Positions 1-11,574 of a stretch of 64,000 bases of DNA are shown here, piece by piece; the stretch's first letter is position 1; the number at the start of each line of letters is the position of its first letter. The notes under the pieces are model-generated. The model worked only from the letters and a program-made list of their open reading frames with translations. It was not told where the DNA came from and ran no database searches. The DNA is from Bidens hawaiensis (lineage: Eukaryota > Streptophyta > Magnoliopsida > Asterales > Asteraceae): assembly GCA_021521415.1 (NCBI GenBank), contig JAIQDT010001652.1:404067-468066 (forward strand). The letters run 5' to 3'. Position numbers and translations under genes: made by a program.

Positions 1-140
1 GAAACAAATTCTTTTTGTTTTTTGTTTGTTTGGCATATTGATTTTTAAGTTCCAATGCACCTATTTTTATCAACAAGGTCTATCTCCAAAATTTAATTTT
101 GGTAGGTGACAATAAAGCGTTTTTGGTGTAGGGGGGTAAG
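1..140 (+). mobile_element. 3' end of an LTR-retrotransposon internal region, with polypurine tract
   Basis: The last bases before the LTR at 141 are a purine-rich run (131-140, GGGGGGTAAG), in the position and composition of a plus-strand polypurine tract. It makes the following LTR the 3' LTR of a plus-strand element whose body lies left of the window. No coding sequence can be recognised in these 140 bases. Confidence 0.6.
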
Positions 141-719
141 TGTAAGACCCCGAATCCCGGGAATCCTACAGTTGGTAATCACATCCACAAATTCACAAAA
201 ATTTAAAACCAAACGATTCTTTGTATTTAAAACAAGTTCAGAGTAAATAACAGCGGAAAAGTTTAAGTATTAAAAATCCCAAAACACGGGTACAGGTGTC
301 CAAAATCAATTGTAAATAAAATATTCGTTTTATTTGAAATCTCCATCTCATTAAAATCGTTTCAGAGTAGTAAACAGCGGAATAGATAACATCAAAATTC
401 CCAAAACCCGGGAAGGTGACCAAAATCAAAATTTAACTACCTATGGTAATAATTTAAAAGAAACAGTTTGCGTTATTAATTCTTCGACTAGATGTGCCTT
501 CAACCGTCCGAGTAGTCTCTAGCACGTCCAACGAAAATCTCTAATCCTCAACCTGAAAGTCAATCTAACATACACACAAAGTCAGCTTGAGCTGAGTGAG
601 TTCAAGTTTTCATAAACAATAATTCATACTTTATTTCAAAGCTATAGTTATACACAATAGAGAAGGTATAAATAAAATAAATTATATATAATTCACCAAG
701 TAATACAATCATCGTTGAA

Positions 720-1010
720 CACACCTACACGGGCCTCCCCACCCCGAGTCAAGACTCGAGTAATATATTTGACCCGGACGCAGTAAGACCTAAGCATGTG
801 ACACGAGCCTCCCCACCACGAGTCAAACACGAGTAATATATTTGACTCGGTCACAGCTTATACATCCAAGCACGAGATACGGGCTTCCTCACCCCGGGTC
901 TTCCCCAAGTAACATATTTGACCCGATCCCAGCTCATACATCCAAGCACGTGATACGGGCCTCCTCACCCCGGGTCTTCCCCAAGTAATATATTTGACCC
1001 GATCACGGCT
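720..1010. repeat. Tandem repeat, unit about 60 bp, in LTR A
   Basis: Successive units carry GGGCCTCCTCACCCCGGGTC followed by TTCCCCAAGTAATATATTTGACCCG. Related units occur in the second family member at about 61425-61860, so the array belongs to the LTR family and is not a local accident. Confidence 0.8.
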
Positions 1011-1139
1011 CAACATCAGGGTCGAGCAAACGTACAACCCAAACACGTAAAATCAGTGCATGCAAACACAAAGTAGGCATACACAACATCAGTAGTCGAA
1101 ACGACTACAACATCGCCAAATATAGGCCAAGCAATAATG

Positions 1140-1140
<1 letters not shown>

Positions 1141-1189
<49 letters not shown>
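1141..1189. repeat. (AT)n microsatellite
   Basis: An uninterrupted alternating A/T run in LTR A, just upstream of the 42-bp tandem array. Confidence 0.9.
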
Positions 1190-1191
<2 letters not shown>

Positions 1192-1241
1192 ACATCCCAA
1201 GGCCTACCTTATGCTAGCAAGCCTATATAAATTCGTTTAAA

Positions 1242-1690
1242 AACATTTCAAGAGTTTAAATATCAAAACGGGATTATAAAACATTCCAAGAGTTTAAATA
1301 TAAAAACGAGATTATAAAACATTCCAAGAGTCTAAATATAAAAACTGGATTATAAAACATTCCAAGAGTTTAAATATAAAAACTGGATTATAAAACATTC
1401 CAAGAGTTTAAATATAAAAACGAGATTATAAAACATTCCAAGAGTTTAAATATAAAAACTGGATTATAAAACATTCCAAGAGTTTAAATATAAAAACGAG
1501 ATTATAAAACATTTCAAGAGTTTAAATATAAAAACTGGATTATAAAACATTCCAAAAGTTTAAATATAAAAACTAGATTATAAAACATTCCAAGAGTTTA
1601 AATATAAAAACGAGATTTTAAAACATTCCAAGAGTTTAAATATAAAAACTGGATTATAAAACATTCCAAGAGTTTAAAATATAATACGGG
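1242..1690. repeat. Tandem repeat, unit about 42 bp, in LTR A
   Basis: About ten near-identical units of the form AAAACATTCCAAGAGTTTAA followed by ATATAAAAACKRGATTAT. The matching position in the 60959-63366 copy lacks a comparable array, so this expansion is specific to this copy. Confidence 0.9.
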
Positions 1691-1784
1691 ATACGAACAG
1701 TTAGGCCGTCATCAACACTAAGTATTCGTACTTAGACATCTATATACATCCATATATTTATATCCCTATAAATACCGTCCAAAT

Positions 1785-2068
1785 AATAACATCAGGGTCG
1801 AGCACACGTACAACCCAAACACGTAACATCTCATCCAAGTAATAACATCAGGGTCGAGCACACGTACAACCCAAACACGTAACATCTCATCCAAGTAATA
1901 ACATCAGGGTCGAGCACACGTACAACCCAACACGTAACATCTCATCCAAGTAATAACATCAGGGTCGAGCACACGTACAACCCAAACACGTAACATCTCA
2001 TCCAAGTAATAACATCAGGGTCGAGCACACGTACAACCCAACACGTAACATTAGTGCATGCAAACACA
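1785..2068. repeat. Tandem repeat, unit about 57 bp, in LTR A
   Basis: Five units containing ACATCAGGGTCGAGCACACG then TACAACCCAAACACGTAACATC, nearly identical to one another, which suggests recent unequal exchange. A single related unit lies upstream at about 1010-1055. Confidence 0.9.
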
Positions 2069-3593
2069 AATAGGTCTACTCATATTCAATTACTGCCAAG
2101 TCTACTAACATCCTCGAGTCTAGACCATCAATAATGTATGTAACCTTAAGGACACAAGACCATGAAACGAGTCTAAAATATCCTAAGGCATATAAAATAA
2201 TTCAAATATAGCTTTCAAAATGCACCATCACGAGTGAGACCATATAAAACTATTCAATTCACTGTAACGAGTAAAATCGTTTAAAATTGTATTTCGGTGT
2301 GTATGCTAGCCCAAAACGTAAAAGAGTAAAAAGAGCATCATGAACTCACCTGGAATCGATCGAACACCTGTAACGAGCTACGAAATCCCTAAGTGCACAC
2401 TCACAAGTAAGGGTCTGTAAATTATACACAACACGTTACTAATCTAGACCGCAAGGACACACTTGCCTAATGGGCCGCCCAAGCCCAACACTTTGGCCCA
2501 AGGTCCAACAACTTGGCCCAAGGCCCAAACACTTGGCCCAAGGCCCAACACTTGCCCGAGGCCCAACCACTTGGCCCGAGGCCCCTAAAACCTTTCAACT
2601 AACCAAAACCACCGATTAAGCCTAAAACGAACTTGTTGATTAATAACGAGTAAAAACGTGCAGATTTTAGCATACGAAGATGCATTTAATTACATAGGAT
2701 AACCTTTGAATTAAATTATTAAATTTTTACCAGACTTTAATAAATATCTTAGGTTTATAAAAATATTTTTATTATATTTTTCTATTAGACCCAAAAATCA
2801 TAAAAATTCTTCCAATACAGAAAGGTATGCGCAGCTATTTCAGCGCGCAACAAAATGGTTTTATTTTTATAAAATTCATTACCGAACCAAATTAAACGAT
2901 TCCAATTGGGTTTGGTTCCTAACTCAAAACACTAACTCCCAGAAGTGGAACCAACCAATTTGGACTTGTCGAAAAAAGGTTATGACGTCGGGAAGACAGA
3001 CCAGAATCCGTCATCCCGTATCAGCTTTGACACTCGATTTTATAAATTCATAAAAACTATTCAAATCTCGTCCAAAAATTACGTATTATACCTTTCTGGA
3101 AACTAGACTCAAAGTAGAACATCATGGAATCAAGAATCGATCAAAAACAGTGGATTAACATCGCGTTACAGACTCTACAATAAACGTATAGGAATCTGTC
3201 AGCAAGCTGTTATCATCAAAACTCAATCTTAACGACCAATAAGCGCGTTAATATGATCAATTAAGGTGTAAAAGACATGGGGAATCATAAAACCGACCTT
3301 GAATTGAAGTTTTCATGACTGAAACTTGGCTGGGCAGAAGAAAAACGAGCAGGGGGGGTCCAGGTCCGACGGCTGCAAATAGGTTTAGGGTTTGGGTTTT
3401 CTTTTGTTTTATGATATAAAATAGTTACATCCAAGTCCCTCCAAATTGAAGTATGTAGCAACTTGGGTGAAAAGTTAAGTGAGAACGTTTACGAGGTTTG
3501 CAATGAGCTCCCGAGAGAATGCCGGGTCAAGCCCGAAATGTGTACATAACACTACAAGATTAAACCTTTTGTCGGAAATTAACGGGCGTTACA

Positions 3594-4924
3594 GTAAGTT
3601 AGTGTAATCATGGTACGTTTTTAAAATAAGTACACTGCCACATTAAAAAACATAAAAAGGTACAAAATCTAGTTACATAGAAAGCTAACTTTTGATTCCA
3701 CTAAATTAATTCTAGTTACATAAAAAAATATTTTTTCTCACAAGTTTAATTTGTCAACAAACCCCTTAACAAATCTAACAAATATTTCAAAAAACACAAA
3801 ATACGTGTACTCTAAAACATATCTCCAGATATCTAAAAATATGTTAACAAATCATGTTTGTTTTTATGAATATCAAACTGTATTTTTAAAAACACAAAAC
3901 ATGTTAACAAATCTAACTGTGTTTATGAATATCTAAAAAAATGTTAGAAAAACCTTAAATACTTTAACATGCTTTAAAAACATGCCTGCAAAACTTGGTA
4001 ATTTTGTAACAAACAACGTTAAAAAATGTTACTTATTTTTGTAACTAAGGTAGTTAAATATGTTTTTGTAGTCCTACAAAAAGTGCTATATTATTTTTCT
4101 AACTACAAACGTTAAATATGTTCACATTTGATCAAATAATGTTAGATTTTGGGCCTTACATTTCCTATCTTTTTGGTTTATCATGAACGTCAAATATGCA
4201 AACTTTTGTAAACACAAATGTCAAATATGTTGAACAAAAATGTTATATTCTTAATATTTTAGGCATGCTAACAAATTATATTTACTTATCGTAACCACAA
4301 ATGTTAACTATGTTACATGTTTTAAGGTTTAACCCTAACCCCTACCCTACCTTTTTAACCTTAATTAATGATGATAAACCTGAAGTTCATATAAAACTTT
4401 TATGTATTTAATTCTTTTGTTGTACAACATGACTTTACATAGCTGTAGTTTAATTGTTAAAAGTATATTTAGCAAAATACAGGTCACATCTGGCATTTTC
4501 ACCAGTCACACATCACATCTAACTAGCTTTTTTAATAAAACCACATTTTGCCAAGTATATAAACCATGTAAAGAAAAGAGCTTAGATTCCAGACACAGAC
4601 TGAACATATTCCTGACACAAAACAGGCCATTTTTCAAAACATAACAATTTGACTAAAACCTCCCATCCTCCCGTTATCTAACTTAATTATTCAACAACAC
4701 ACAAGCATAACAGGATAAAGCAAACTCAAAAAAAACACAACTACTACTTTAACACAAACAACACTTTTAAACAAACTACATCACAAGGGGGGGCGATTTG
4801 GGGGTACAAGTACACAAAGTTACATTAAAGCACCACAAAAAAAATTGTTATAATAAAAAACACATGTCCATTTGATAATACACCCACAAAATCAATTAAC
4901 AAGCACACTAACCTAACCAAGTGC
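3594..4924. other. AT-rich stretch without recognisable gene
   Basis: Poly-T/A-rich sequence with scattered copies of ATGTTAACAAATCTAAC-like words. It lies downstream of the last recognisable exon of the Ulp1-like pseudogene and may be its 3' flank. I see no coding or RNA feature, and no terminal inverted repeat that would bound the element. Confidence 0.5.
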
Positions 4925-5245
4925 TTCCATCATCACTCTCCCCCTTAACATGTTTGCATGTGACAACAACTTCATTGCAATCTTTTTCTCAGTCTAGCCG
5001 TGGCTGCCCCTTTTTCTTCATGCCATTCTTATCAAAGCCACACTCGAATATCTCATACATACCCATGAACATTTCTAGGTCTCATAGCAAATACCGCCGA
5101 GTCCACCAAATTTCTTCTTGTTGCCCAAGAGATGGGAATTCTTAGAATGTTCAATGCCTCAATTTCTTTCGCCTTTTCATGACCATTTTCATGACCACAG
5201 CTATATAAATACTCAACAAACAAATGTTTCAGTAAAAAAAACAAA
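4925..5245 (-). pseudogene. C-terminal exon of Ulp1-like peptidase, catalytic Cys position altered
   Basis: Contains LRIPISWATRRNLVDSAVFAMR. In Ulp1/C48 peptidases of this plant group I expect a nucleophile Cys followed by Gly in the corresponding VDCG segment. Here it reads VDSA, so the Cys appears to be replaced by Ser. About 10 codons further on, a short deletion near 5085 shifts the frame, and the conserved LEMFMGMYEIF tract continues in another frame up to a stop near 4990. An inactive peptidase is likely. The assignment is from pattern memory; structure-based alignment would settle the position of the nucleophile. Confidence 0.6.
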
Positions 5246-5322
5246 CTCCATTTCAGTTTATAAGATACTTTTTAATGCCCAATTTGCTAAGTAAAAAACA
5301 GTTTGATATAACTGATGCTAAT

Positions 5323-5559
5323 TTAAAAACTTACCAACTTGTGCGGTGCGTCTTTGCCCTCGTATGTGAAATGATCCTTCATTCTTGCTAGCGGCCACAT
5401 ATCTGTGAGGTGGTCAATGATATTGATGGCGGGAGTCTTCAAATCAAAAACAACCACATAGTACATTTCGTGTTCAAACAACGTGAACAAAGCCATATCC
5501 AAATTCACATCCCCCATACTTGAACTATTCTTGATAACGTGGTTCATGTTTTTTTGCAA
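5323..5559 (-). pseudogene. Ulp1-like catalytic-domain exon with His/Asp region
   Basis: Contains ALFTLFEHEMYYVVVFDLKT then PAINIIDHL. In C48 peptidases the catalytic His lies in a similar hydrophobic His-x-x-Tyr/Trp strand and the catalytic Asp follows after about 15-20 residues. Here the His of EHEMYY and an Asp in FDL or IID are candidates. It lies directly upstream, in the transcription sense, of the exon carrying the altered Cys position, as expected for the domain order His-Asp-Cys. Confidence 0.6.
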
Positions 5560-5660
5560 ATTCCTCTCCTCTCTCCATTGCAGGTGAAACTGTGTTATTA
5601 ATTAACCAATCCGGCTGGAAAAAATTAAAATAAATTAGCTCACTTCCTATCCAATTTTTA

Positions 5661-5909
5661 TTATAAAACTAACCATTGATGTAAAATAATACTTACCATC
5701 ACACGACTTCCACAAAAAAGCTGGCAGGGGTGGTGGTTTTCTTTCAAACTATTTTCAAAATTTAAAACATCAATCCAAGCTTCAATTACCAGCCTATCTA
5801 CTACAGTATCTATCCTCAAGCTATTCATCACCAAAAACGACAACTCCACCCCATACTTGCTTTTAAAGATAACCTCGCTAACAAAAAACATGTTTTTTAG
5901 CGACAACAA
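5661..5909 (-). pseudogene. Ulp1-like exon preceding the catalytic domain
   Basis: Contains VMNSLRIDTVVDRLVIEAW then IDVLNFENSLKENHHPCQLF, a tract that in plant Ulp1-type transposon proteins comes just before the peptidase core (substrate-side helices plus a short VLN segment). It is open over 82 codons. The flanking AT-rich DNA at 5910-6900 looks intronic. Confidence 0.55.
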
Positions 5910-6900
5910 AAATGTAACTCTATTTTTTAAAAAATTTGACTATGTAAAATGCTAACACTAACTAACATAAAAAAAACTCATGTAACACCTATTTAAAAAA
6001 CACATGTGGAATGTAACAATGCTAATGTTGTAAATTGCTAACAATAATTAAGATAACAAAAACACATGTAATAACACTTATTTATGTTTTAAAGCAATAA
6101 TAAACATGTAACAACTAATTAAAAAATATGTATAGTAACAACTAATTAAAAAATATGGTATACATATGTAACAAAATATTTGCATCTCTAACAAAACATG
6201 TTTTTCAACCAAAACATGTTTTCAAAGCAAAAAACATAATTTTGTTTTTTGCTACAACTGTTTTCAAGCTATTTTTTTTTTAAACTTAACTGTGTAAAAT
6301 GCTAACACTAACTAACATAAAAAAACTCATGTAACAACTATTTAAAAAACACATGTAAATTTATAAATTGCTAACACTAATTAAGATAACAAAAACACAT
6401 GTAACAAACACTTATTTATGTTTTAAAGCTACAATAAACATGTAACAACTACTTAAAAAATGTGGTATACATCTGTAACAAAAATATTGCATCTCTAACA
6501 AAACATTTTTTCAAGCAAAACATGTTTTCAAAGCAAAAACATAAATTTGTTTTTTTGCTACAAGTGTTTCAAAGAATGTTTTCAAGCAAAAACATAAATT
6601 TGTACAGTAATGTCAACACCCCTTTAACATAAATTTGTAACAGCAAAAACATAAATGGTCACAATTAATAATGTAACAAAAACACATGTAACAACTATTT
6701 TTTTTTGTTAAAAAAAACACTACAATTTGAAACACAATTTTCTCACAAATGTAAGTCTGATTTTTATAATGTTATAATCGACAAGAAAAACCTAGCAATC
6801 ATTTACAAGAAAACCTAACAACCACATATAACACCTGTTTTTATTAAAAAAAATATTTATTGGCCAATAAACACTGTAACAATAAACTGAAATACATTTT
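5910..6900. other. AT-rich probable intron of the Ulp1-like pseudogene
   Basis: Two halves (about 5930-6240 and 6280-6600) share long similar runs built from AACACTAACTAACATAAAAA and CACATGTAACAACTATTTAA, so an intronic segment of about 350 bp appears duplicated in tandem. No coding sequence is visible. Confidence 0.5.
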
Positions 6901-6904
6901 AAAG

Positions 6905-7053
6905 TAGCCTTACCTAGAGGATGACCTCTCGAATGTCCTTTGGTTTTTATAGTTTTTGCTCCTTCCGTCAGATTCCATGTATTTCCATACACGCATTTCT
7001 TCTCGTGTCAACACCCCTTTCACCCAATGACCATTACTCTGCATTCTTTCTCG
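6905..7053 (-). pseudogene. Ulp1-like exon, part downstream of the LTR insertion
   Basis: This is the continuation of the exon ending at 13360. Its left limit is the 5-bp TTTTT duplication at the LTR element boundary. Read on the minus strand it gives a charged, mutated reading frame (NGHWVKGVLTREEMRVWKY). Reading across the duplication is consistent with one ancestral exon split by the element at 7059-13354. Confidence 0.45.
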
Positions 7054-7058
7054 TTTTT

Positions 7059-8817
7059 TGTAACATCTCGGATTTTTAAAACCCATATTTGTTTAAGTTT
7101 AAACCGATTCGGGAACGTAATTCGGATCTTTTGAACTATTTAAAACTTGTATTTATTGGTATTTAACCTGTTTTAACTTTTTTTATAATTTCATAACTTT
7201 CAATTATGCCAAATAGCCCTTAAAAACGTTTAAAATCGTTTTAAAACGGCTAAAAATCGCATTTTCGGGAACTACAGGGACTAGTTTTGCCAATTCTTTC
7301 TGATTTTCGATTAAATTAACAAAACTTAAGCTCCAAGATATGTTAACTAGTTTTATAAAACATTCCAATTTCGTTTAATTGCTGTCCAAACCGAAATCTT
7401 TAATTTATTTTACCAGTTTTTCTCATTAATTAATTATTCGGTTTCCTAAAATAGCTATTTTATAATAAACAAGGCTTAACCCTTAATATTTAAATAAGGC
7501 ATATCATAAAACACTAAATTATTATTTCATTCCCCATTGTTGGTTTCTTTAAGAATTTAACAAATTCGTATTGCTTCGTTGACTTTCAAGCTTCAAGACC
7601 CTTTGACCTCGATTATCTCTTGTTTCATTCATTGTTCGGGTAAGTTGTCTTCTTTAATATTGTAGATTTTTATCTGTAGAACAAAATCCCCTCAATCAAT
7701 TTTGCCGATTGAAGGAGTCTCGGTGGTCAATTGGACTCAAACCCGTTTAAGGGCATAATAGTCAACAACTTTGACCAATCAATTTCTCATGCTTCTAGTC
7801 AGAACCAACATTCGGTCCAGAAGACTTTTATTCTCGTAACGAAATTTTAAGGCTACTGACCAAAACCCGACTTCCGACTCGCTGTTCGGATTGTGGTCAG
7901 TACCAGCTCGCTTAAACGTTTAATTTAACATAACCGGAGTTCTAGACGTCCGTTTCGATTGATTCCAGCAGCATTAATTTTGTTTTTACTTATATTATAA
8001 TATCTCAAAGTTTCAGGTTCTGATTGTTAATATCGTTTGACACGTAGTGGACGACTCGCTTATTCGTTAACTCATTTATTCGTATTTATATTCGCTTGCC
8101 TTTAATCTAAGGTGAGTTTTGTCATTCCCCTATTTTACTCAATTTTCACAACGTTTTGGGGACATATGCGTATATCATATTATACATATATAACAAAAAT
8201 ATTAAACGTGTAATTGTGTGTGATTAATCTAGTATACTTGTTATGTGCTTACTTATTTATGTGCGCATTCGTGTTCGGAGAGGTCCTGCATATCCCCATG
8301 TATTGGGTTCTCTTTATTATTGACCAATGCCCAATTCGCTTGGCAACGGTCTTATTATTATTATTTGTTCATGGTTGATTTACCGGCGTCCGATTCGCTT
8401 GGCAATGGTTTAATCGACAACTTATCTGCTCATGGTTTGATTTCATAACCGCATTTATTTCGTTTTGCTTGTTTCTTTTATCTATTATGTTAACATTATT
8501 TTATTGCAAAACTGGTGATAAACTTACTCAACATGTGTTGTTGACAAACTCTGTTTTCTACGCATATGCAGGTTACTATTGAATTGAAGTTGAAGTATAG
8601 ACATTTAGAAAGACCTTAGGGTTTTAATGAAGACAAACATGAATTTAAATTGGTTATATATATTTATTTGAATTGTTTTGTTATATTTGGATATTGTGTG
8701 TGCATTTGAAATAAAATAATTAAATAGATATTTTCACATTTATATTATGATAGTATCTTCGAGTTGTGAGCAATCGGATCACGGCCCCGCATTTTCGCCT
8801 TAGGTTGGGGTGTGACA
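7059..8817 (+). repeat. 5' LTR of the LARD-like element
   Basis: Starts TGTAACATCTCGGATTTTT and ends GGTTGGGGTGTGACA. It aligns over its length with 11575-13354, with small indels (for example a tract near 12035-12075 absent here) and scattered substitutions. That indicates an insertion that is not very recent. Confidence 0.9.
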
Positions 8818-8820
8818 GAT

Positions 8821-8833
8821 TGGTATCAGAGCC
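8821..8833 (+). other. Primer-binding site (tRNA-Met type)
   Basis: TGGTATCAGAGCC lies three bases after the LTR end. TGGTATCAGAGC is the standard complement of the initiator Met-tRNA 3' end used by many plant LTR elements. Confidence 0.9.
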
Positions 8834-11560
8834 GAAAATTATAAGATAGTTCGTTAGAAATTGTCATAGTCATATGTTAGGACCCTGTGCGTGCTTATCT
8901 AAACTGCCTTATATGTTATTTAATTGTTTACAGCTTAATTAGATTAATTATTTTATTGTATTGTATCTTATTTATTTATTGCACACACACACGAATTCGA
9001 GGTTATACCTCACTTTCAAAATATTTTTAAATCCTCTTATTTTTAGTAGATTGCCTTTTATTTTGTGAAATTCCTTAAGAATTCCCGTGTATTGTTTTTG
9101 CTCCTTCACCTTGAAGCATAGGAGTATGACAAATGTCATACAACCGTAACTTTAAGTGGTACCCGTAACCGACTAAACGGTTAAAGGTTGCACTCCAAAA
9201 TTGTATTCTTAATTATTTTAAAATGCTTAGTTGGGTGAAAAATCCATGGGCACTCGAACTATCCATTTCTCAACCCGTTTTCAATTTGATTATTTTAGTT
9301 GGAACATATCGTCCGGGGTGATTCTCGAGATACATCAACTGCTCATATTTGATTTGTTCATTCGATATTTAGTTGGGTCGGTTAAATGCCATGTAACGCT
9401 CATGATCCGACCAACTCCATTGATTTGATAATTCGTTAATTTGTTGGGTCCGTTAAATGCCATGTACACGCTCATGGGCTGACCAACTCAATTGTTTGTT
9501 ACTTGTTATTTTAGCTGGGCCATTCAAATTGCCATAGAATGCTCATGGGAGTCCAACTCATTGAATATGTTTCGTTATTTAAATTGGGTTCTTGAGCTAT
9601 CATGGGAAGCCCATGGAAAGCCCATCCCAATAACATTTTACTTTTGAAATTTTTATAAACATTATTTATTTAATTAAATACTCAAAAATTATTCACAGTA
9701 TTTTAAATCCCCACTCGTCCTCGAGTCATCAATGACACAATTTTATTACACTTCTCTATTATCTCACATTGACTCATTTCCACAACTTGTCCATTACCTC
9801 GTAAAGTTTCATCTTTGGTTTTCATAGAACGTCTTCCCTAAGAATTTATCATTGTAATTAATGTCGTTCATCTGCTTTTCACGATCGCCGTTCGACTACT
9901 AAAATCGTCAAGGAGTTTGCTGCTGTATACCATTAACCAACCAACCACCAACCTCGACAAAACCAAAATGCCCCGAATAAGAAATCTTATACTAATTCAT
10001 ATCCGTTATAATATTACTTAAATTATCTTCTCTCGCTTATTTTCATATTCTCAAACTATAAATTATCAAGTGCATTTAAATTCTTACTCTTGACTTTAAC
10101 TATAAATATTTTATTATTTGTTGTTTTTCCTCAATCTGATATTACTTTTCACAACTTATCTTCCATCTTATAAGCCTTTCTTATTAAAAATTTAATTTTT
10201 GTAATTTTATTATTAAATGATATATTTTAACTCTCTACTTTGATTTTTGATACATCTTGAAAATTTTGAACGTTTTAATGATAAACTTCCTAGTTGTTAG
10301 AATAGTCATGGTGGTTCATGCATTTCTAGACTCGCGTTTATCTTATTTTATTATATTATTTCACATCTTATTTTTGGTATCACAAATAATTTAAATTTTT
10401 GTTATTTACTTGAAATTGCATTATAAACCATCAATAATTCAATTTACTTATTTCCTAATATTTATAACGATTTTATGAAAAAAGAATAATCCACGAATTC
10501 CCAATTTAATCTAATTTAATATCTTCAATTACCCACCTTATATTTTATCTAATTTTAAAGATTTAATTGGAATATGACTATCTCGGTAATTCGGGAATAT
10601 TCGATTCCCAATGTAATCTATTAATGCTTTATTTGGATAAGTACATTTTCGTATTTTCATTAATATTATTATTTACTAATTATTATAATATTTTATTATA
10701 AAATCGAATTAATCACATCTCAAAATCACATCTTGAAAAACTATAAATTTATATTAACTTCTCTTTAATCTCATAAGTTCTCAAATTAACCAAACTCGAC
10801 TCATCAAAATTTTCGTTAATTATGTTTAAACTTATATTCTAGATTTAAAAAAAAAATATTCTTAATGATTTCGATCTTTAAAGATTCCACATGTTATTAA
10901 CTATTTTAAGATTTGTTGTAAATTAAACTTTGGCGTATTTTATCTCCTGAATAAAGTTCCTTTTATCAAGGTAGACTTATTAGAATCTTGTAACTCTATC
11001 TCAATTCCTTATTCTCGATTATCACAATTCATAATAACCTCTGTTTCAAGAAATTCGTTTCCTTTCAATCTCCAGAACTTTTCTTTTATAAGGAAAAGAT
11101 GTTTTAGAACTTACACTATTTTATTAATCAAACTCGAATATTTATTATATTATGAATTTATACTTAAATTATCAAAACATTTGCTTTCTCTTAAAAATTT
11201 TGTTTTCAATGTTTTATAACCCACATGATGAAACGGATTATGCGGACCATCCGACGATAAGAATAATTATGGTCGCGAACATAATTATCCAAGTCCTCGC
11301 ATGGAAATCATAATACATACAATTGTGTGTCATAATCTAAAACAGAAAGTAGTTTGAGTAATGGTGCAAATGTTGAGATGATAAGGACATGGTGGATACG
11401 CTGCTGGTACATCCTATATATAAGTGCCCTTATCGAATTGTCATTTGAAACATTGCTTCGATTATTAGAAGTTCCATGTTATGAAATTTTCCTTAAAAGT
11501 TTAAAATATTTTCAAAACGATTACGTTCTAGTTTTAGGGAATTTCGGGACGAAATTCCCT
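8834..11560 (+). mobile_element. Non-coding internal region of the LARD-like element
   Basis: No gag, protease, RT or integrase motif is seen in any frame. From about 9220 to 9640 there are several imperfect repeats of a hairpin-forming unit (GTTGGGTCGGTTAAATGCCATG ... CATGATCCGACCAAC). The rest is AT-rich. The segment at 11220-11480 and the hairpin repeats recur, reverse-complemented, at 31440-31720 and 33050-33290, which argues that parts of this non-coding region are maintained. Confidence 0.75.
9225..9640 (+). repeat. Array of hairpin-forming repeats downstream of the primer-binding site
   Basis: Units begin GTTGGGTC.GTTAAATGCCATG and end CTCATG..C.GACCAACTC, so each unit can fold on itself (GTTGGGTCGG with CCGACCAAC). 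At least three clear units lie at about 9372-9410, 9443-9490 and 9510-9570, and weaker ones lie at both ends. A related array appears in the inverted copy at 33050-33290. Confidence 0.7.
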
Positions 11561-11574
11561 AAAGTAGGGGAGAC
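11561..11574 (+). other. Polypurine tract of the LARD-like element
   Basis: AAAGTAGGGGAGAC lies immediately before TGTAACATC of the 3' LTR. It is the expected plus-strand priming site. Confidence 0.8.

Larger units (their letters stand above)
141..3593 (+). repeat. 3.45-kb LTR (family A) of a probable Ty3/gypsy element
   Basis: It starts TGTAAGACCCCGAAT and ends GGGCGTTACA (TG...CA). A second copy at 60959-63366 shares both ends and most of the body, and that copy is bounded by a target duplication, so the limits are secure. This copy is about 1 kb longer, largely through tandem repeats: units of about 60 bp at 720-1010, an (AT)n run, units of about 42 bp at 1242-1690, units of about 57 bp at 1785-2068, and short AACACTTGGCCCAAGGCCC units at 2475-2590. 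The polypurine tract just upstream marks it as a 3' LTR. Ty3/gypsy membership is an inference from LTR style and length. No coding region is present. Confidence 0.85.

Noticed and set aside
1142..1700. CRISPR-like array
   Set aside because: The regular units are contiguous tandem repeats without unique spacers, inside a plant LTR.
8820..8834. TGGTATCAGAGC words as tRNA gene remnants
   Set aside because: At 8821, 34904 and 50301 they lie immediately beside LTR ends and are primer-binding sites, not tRNA genes.
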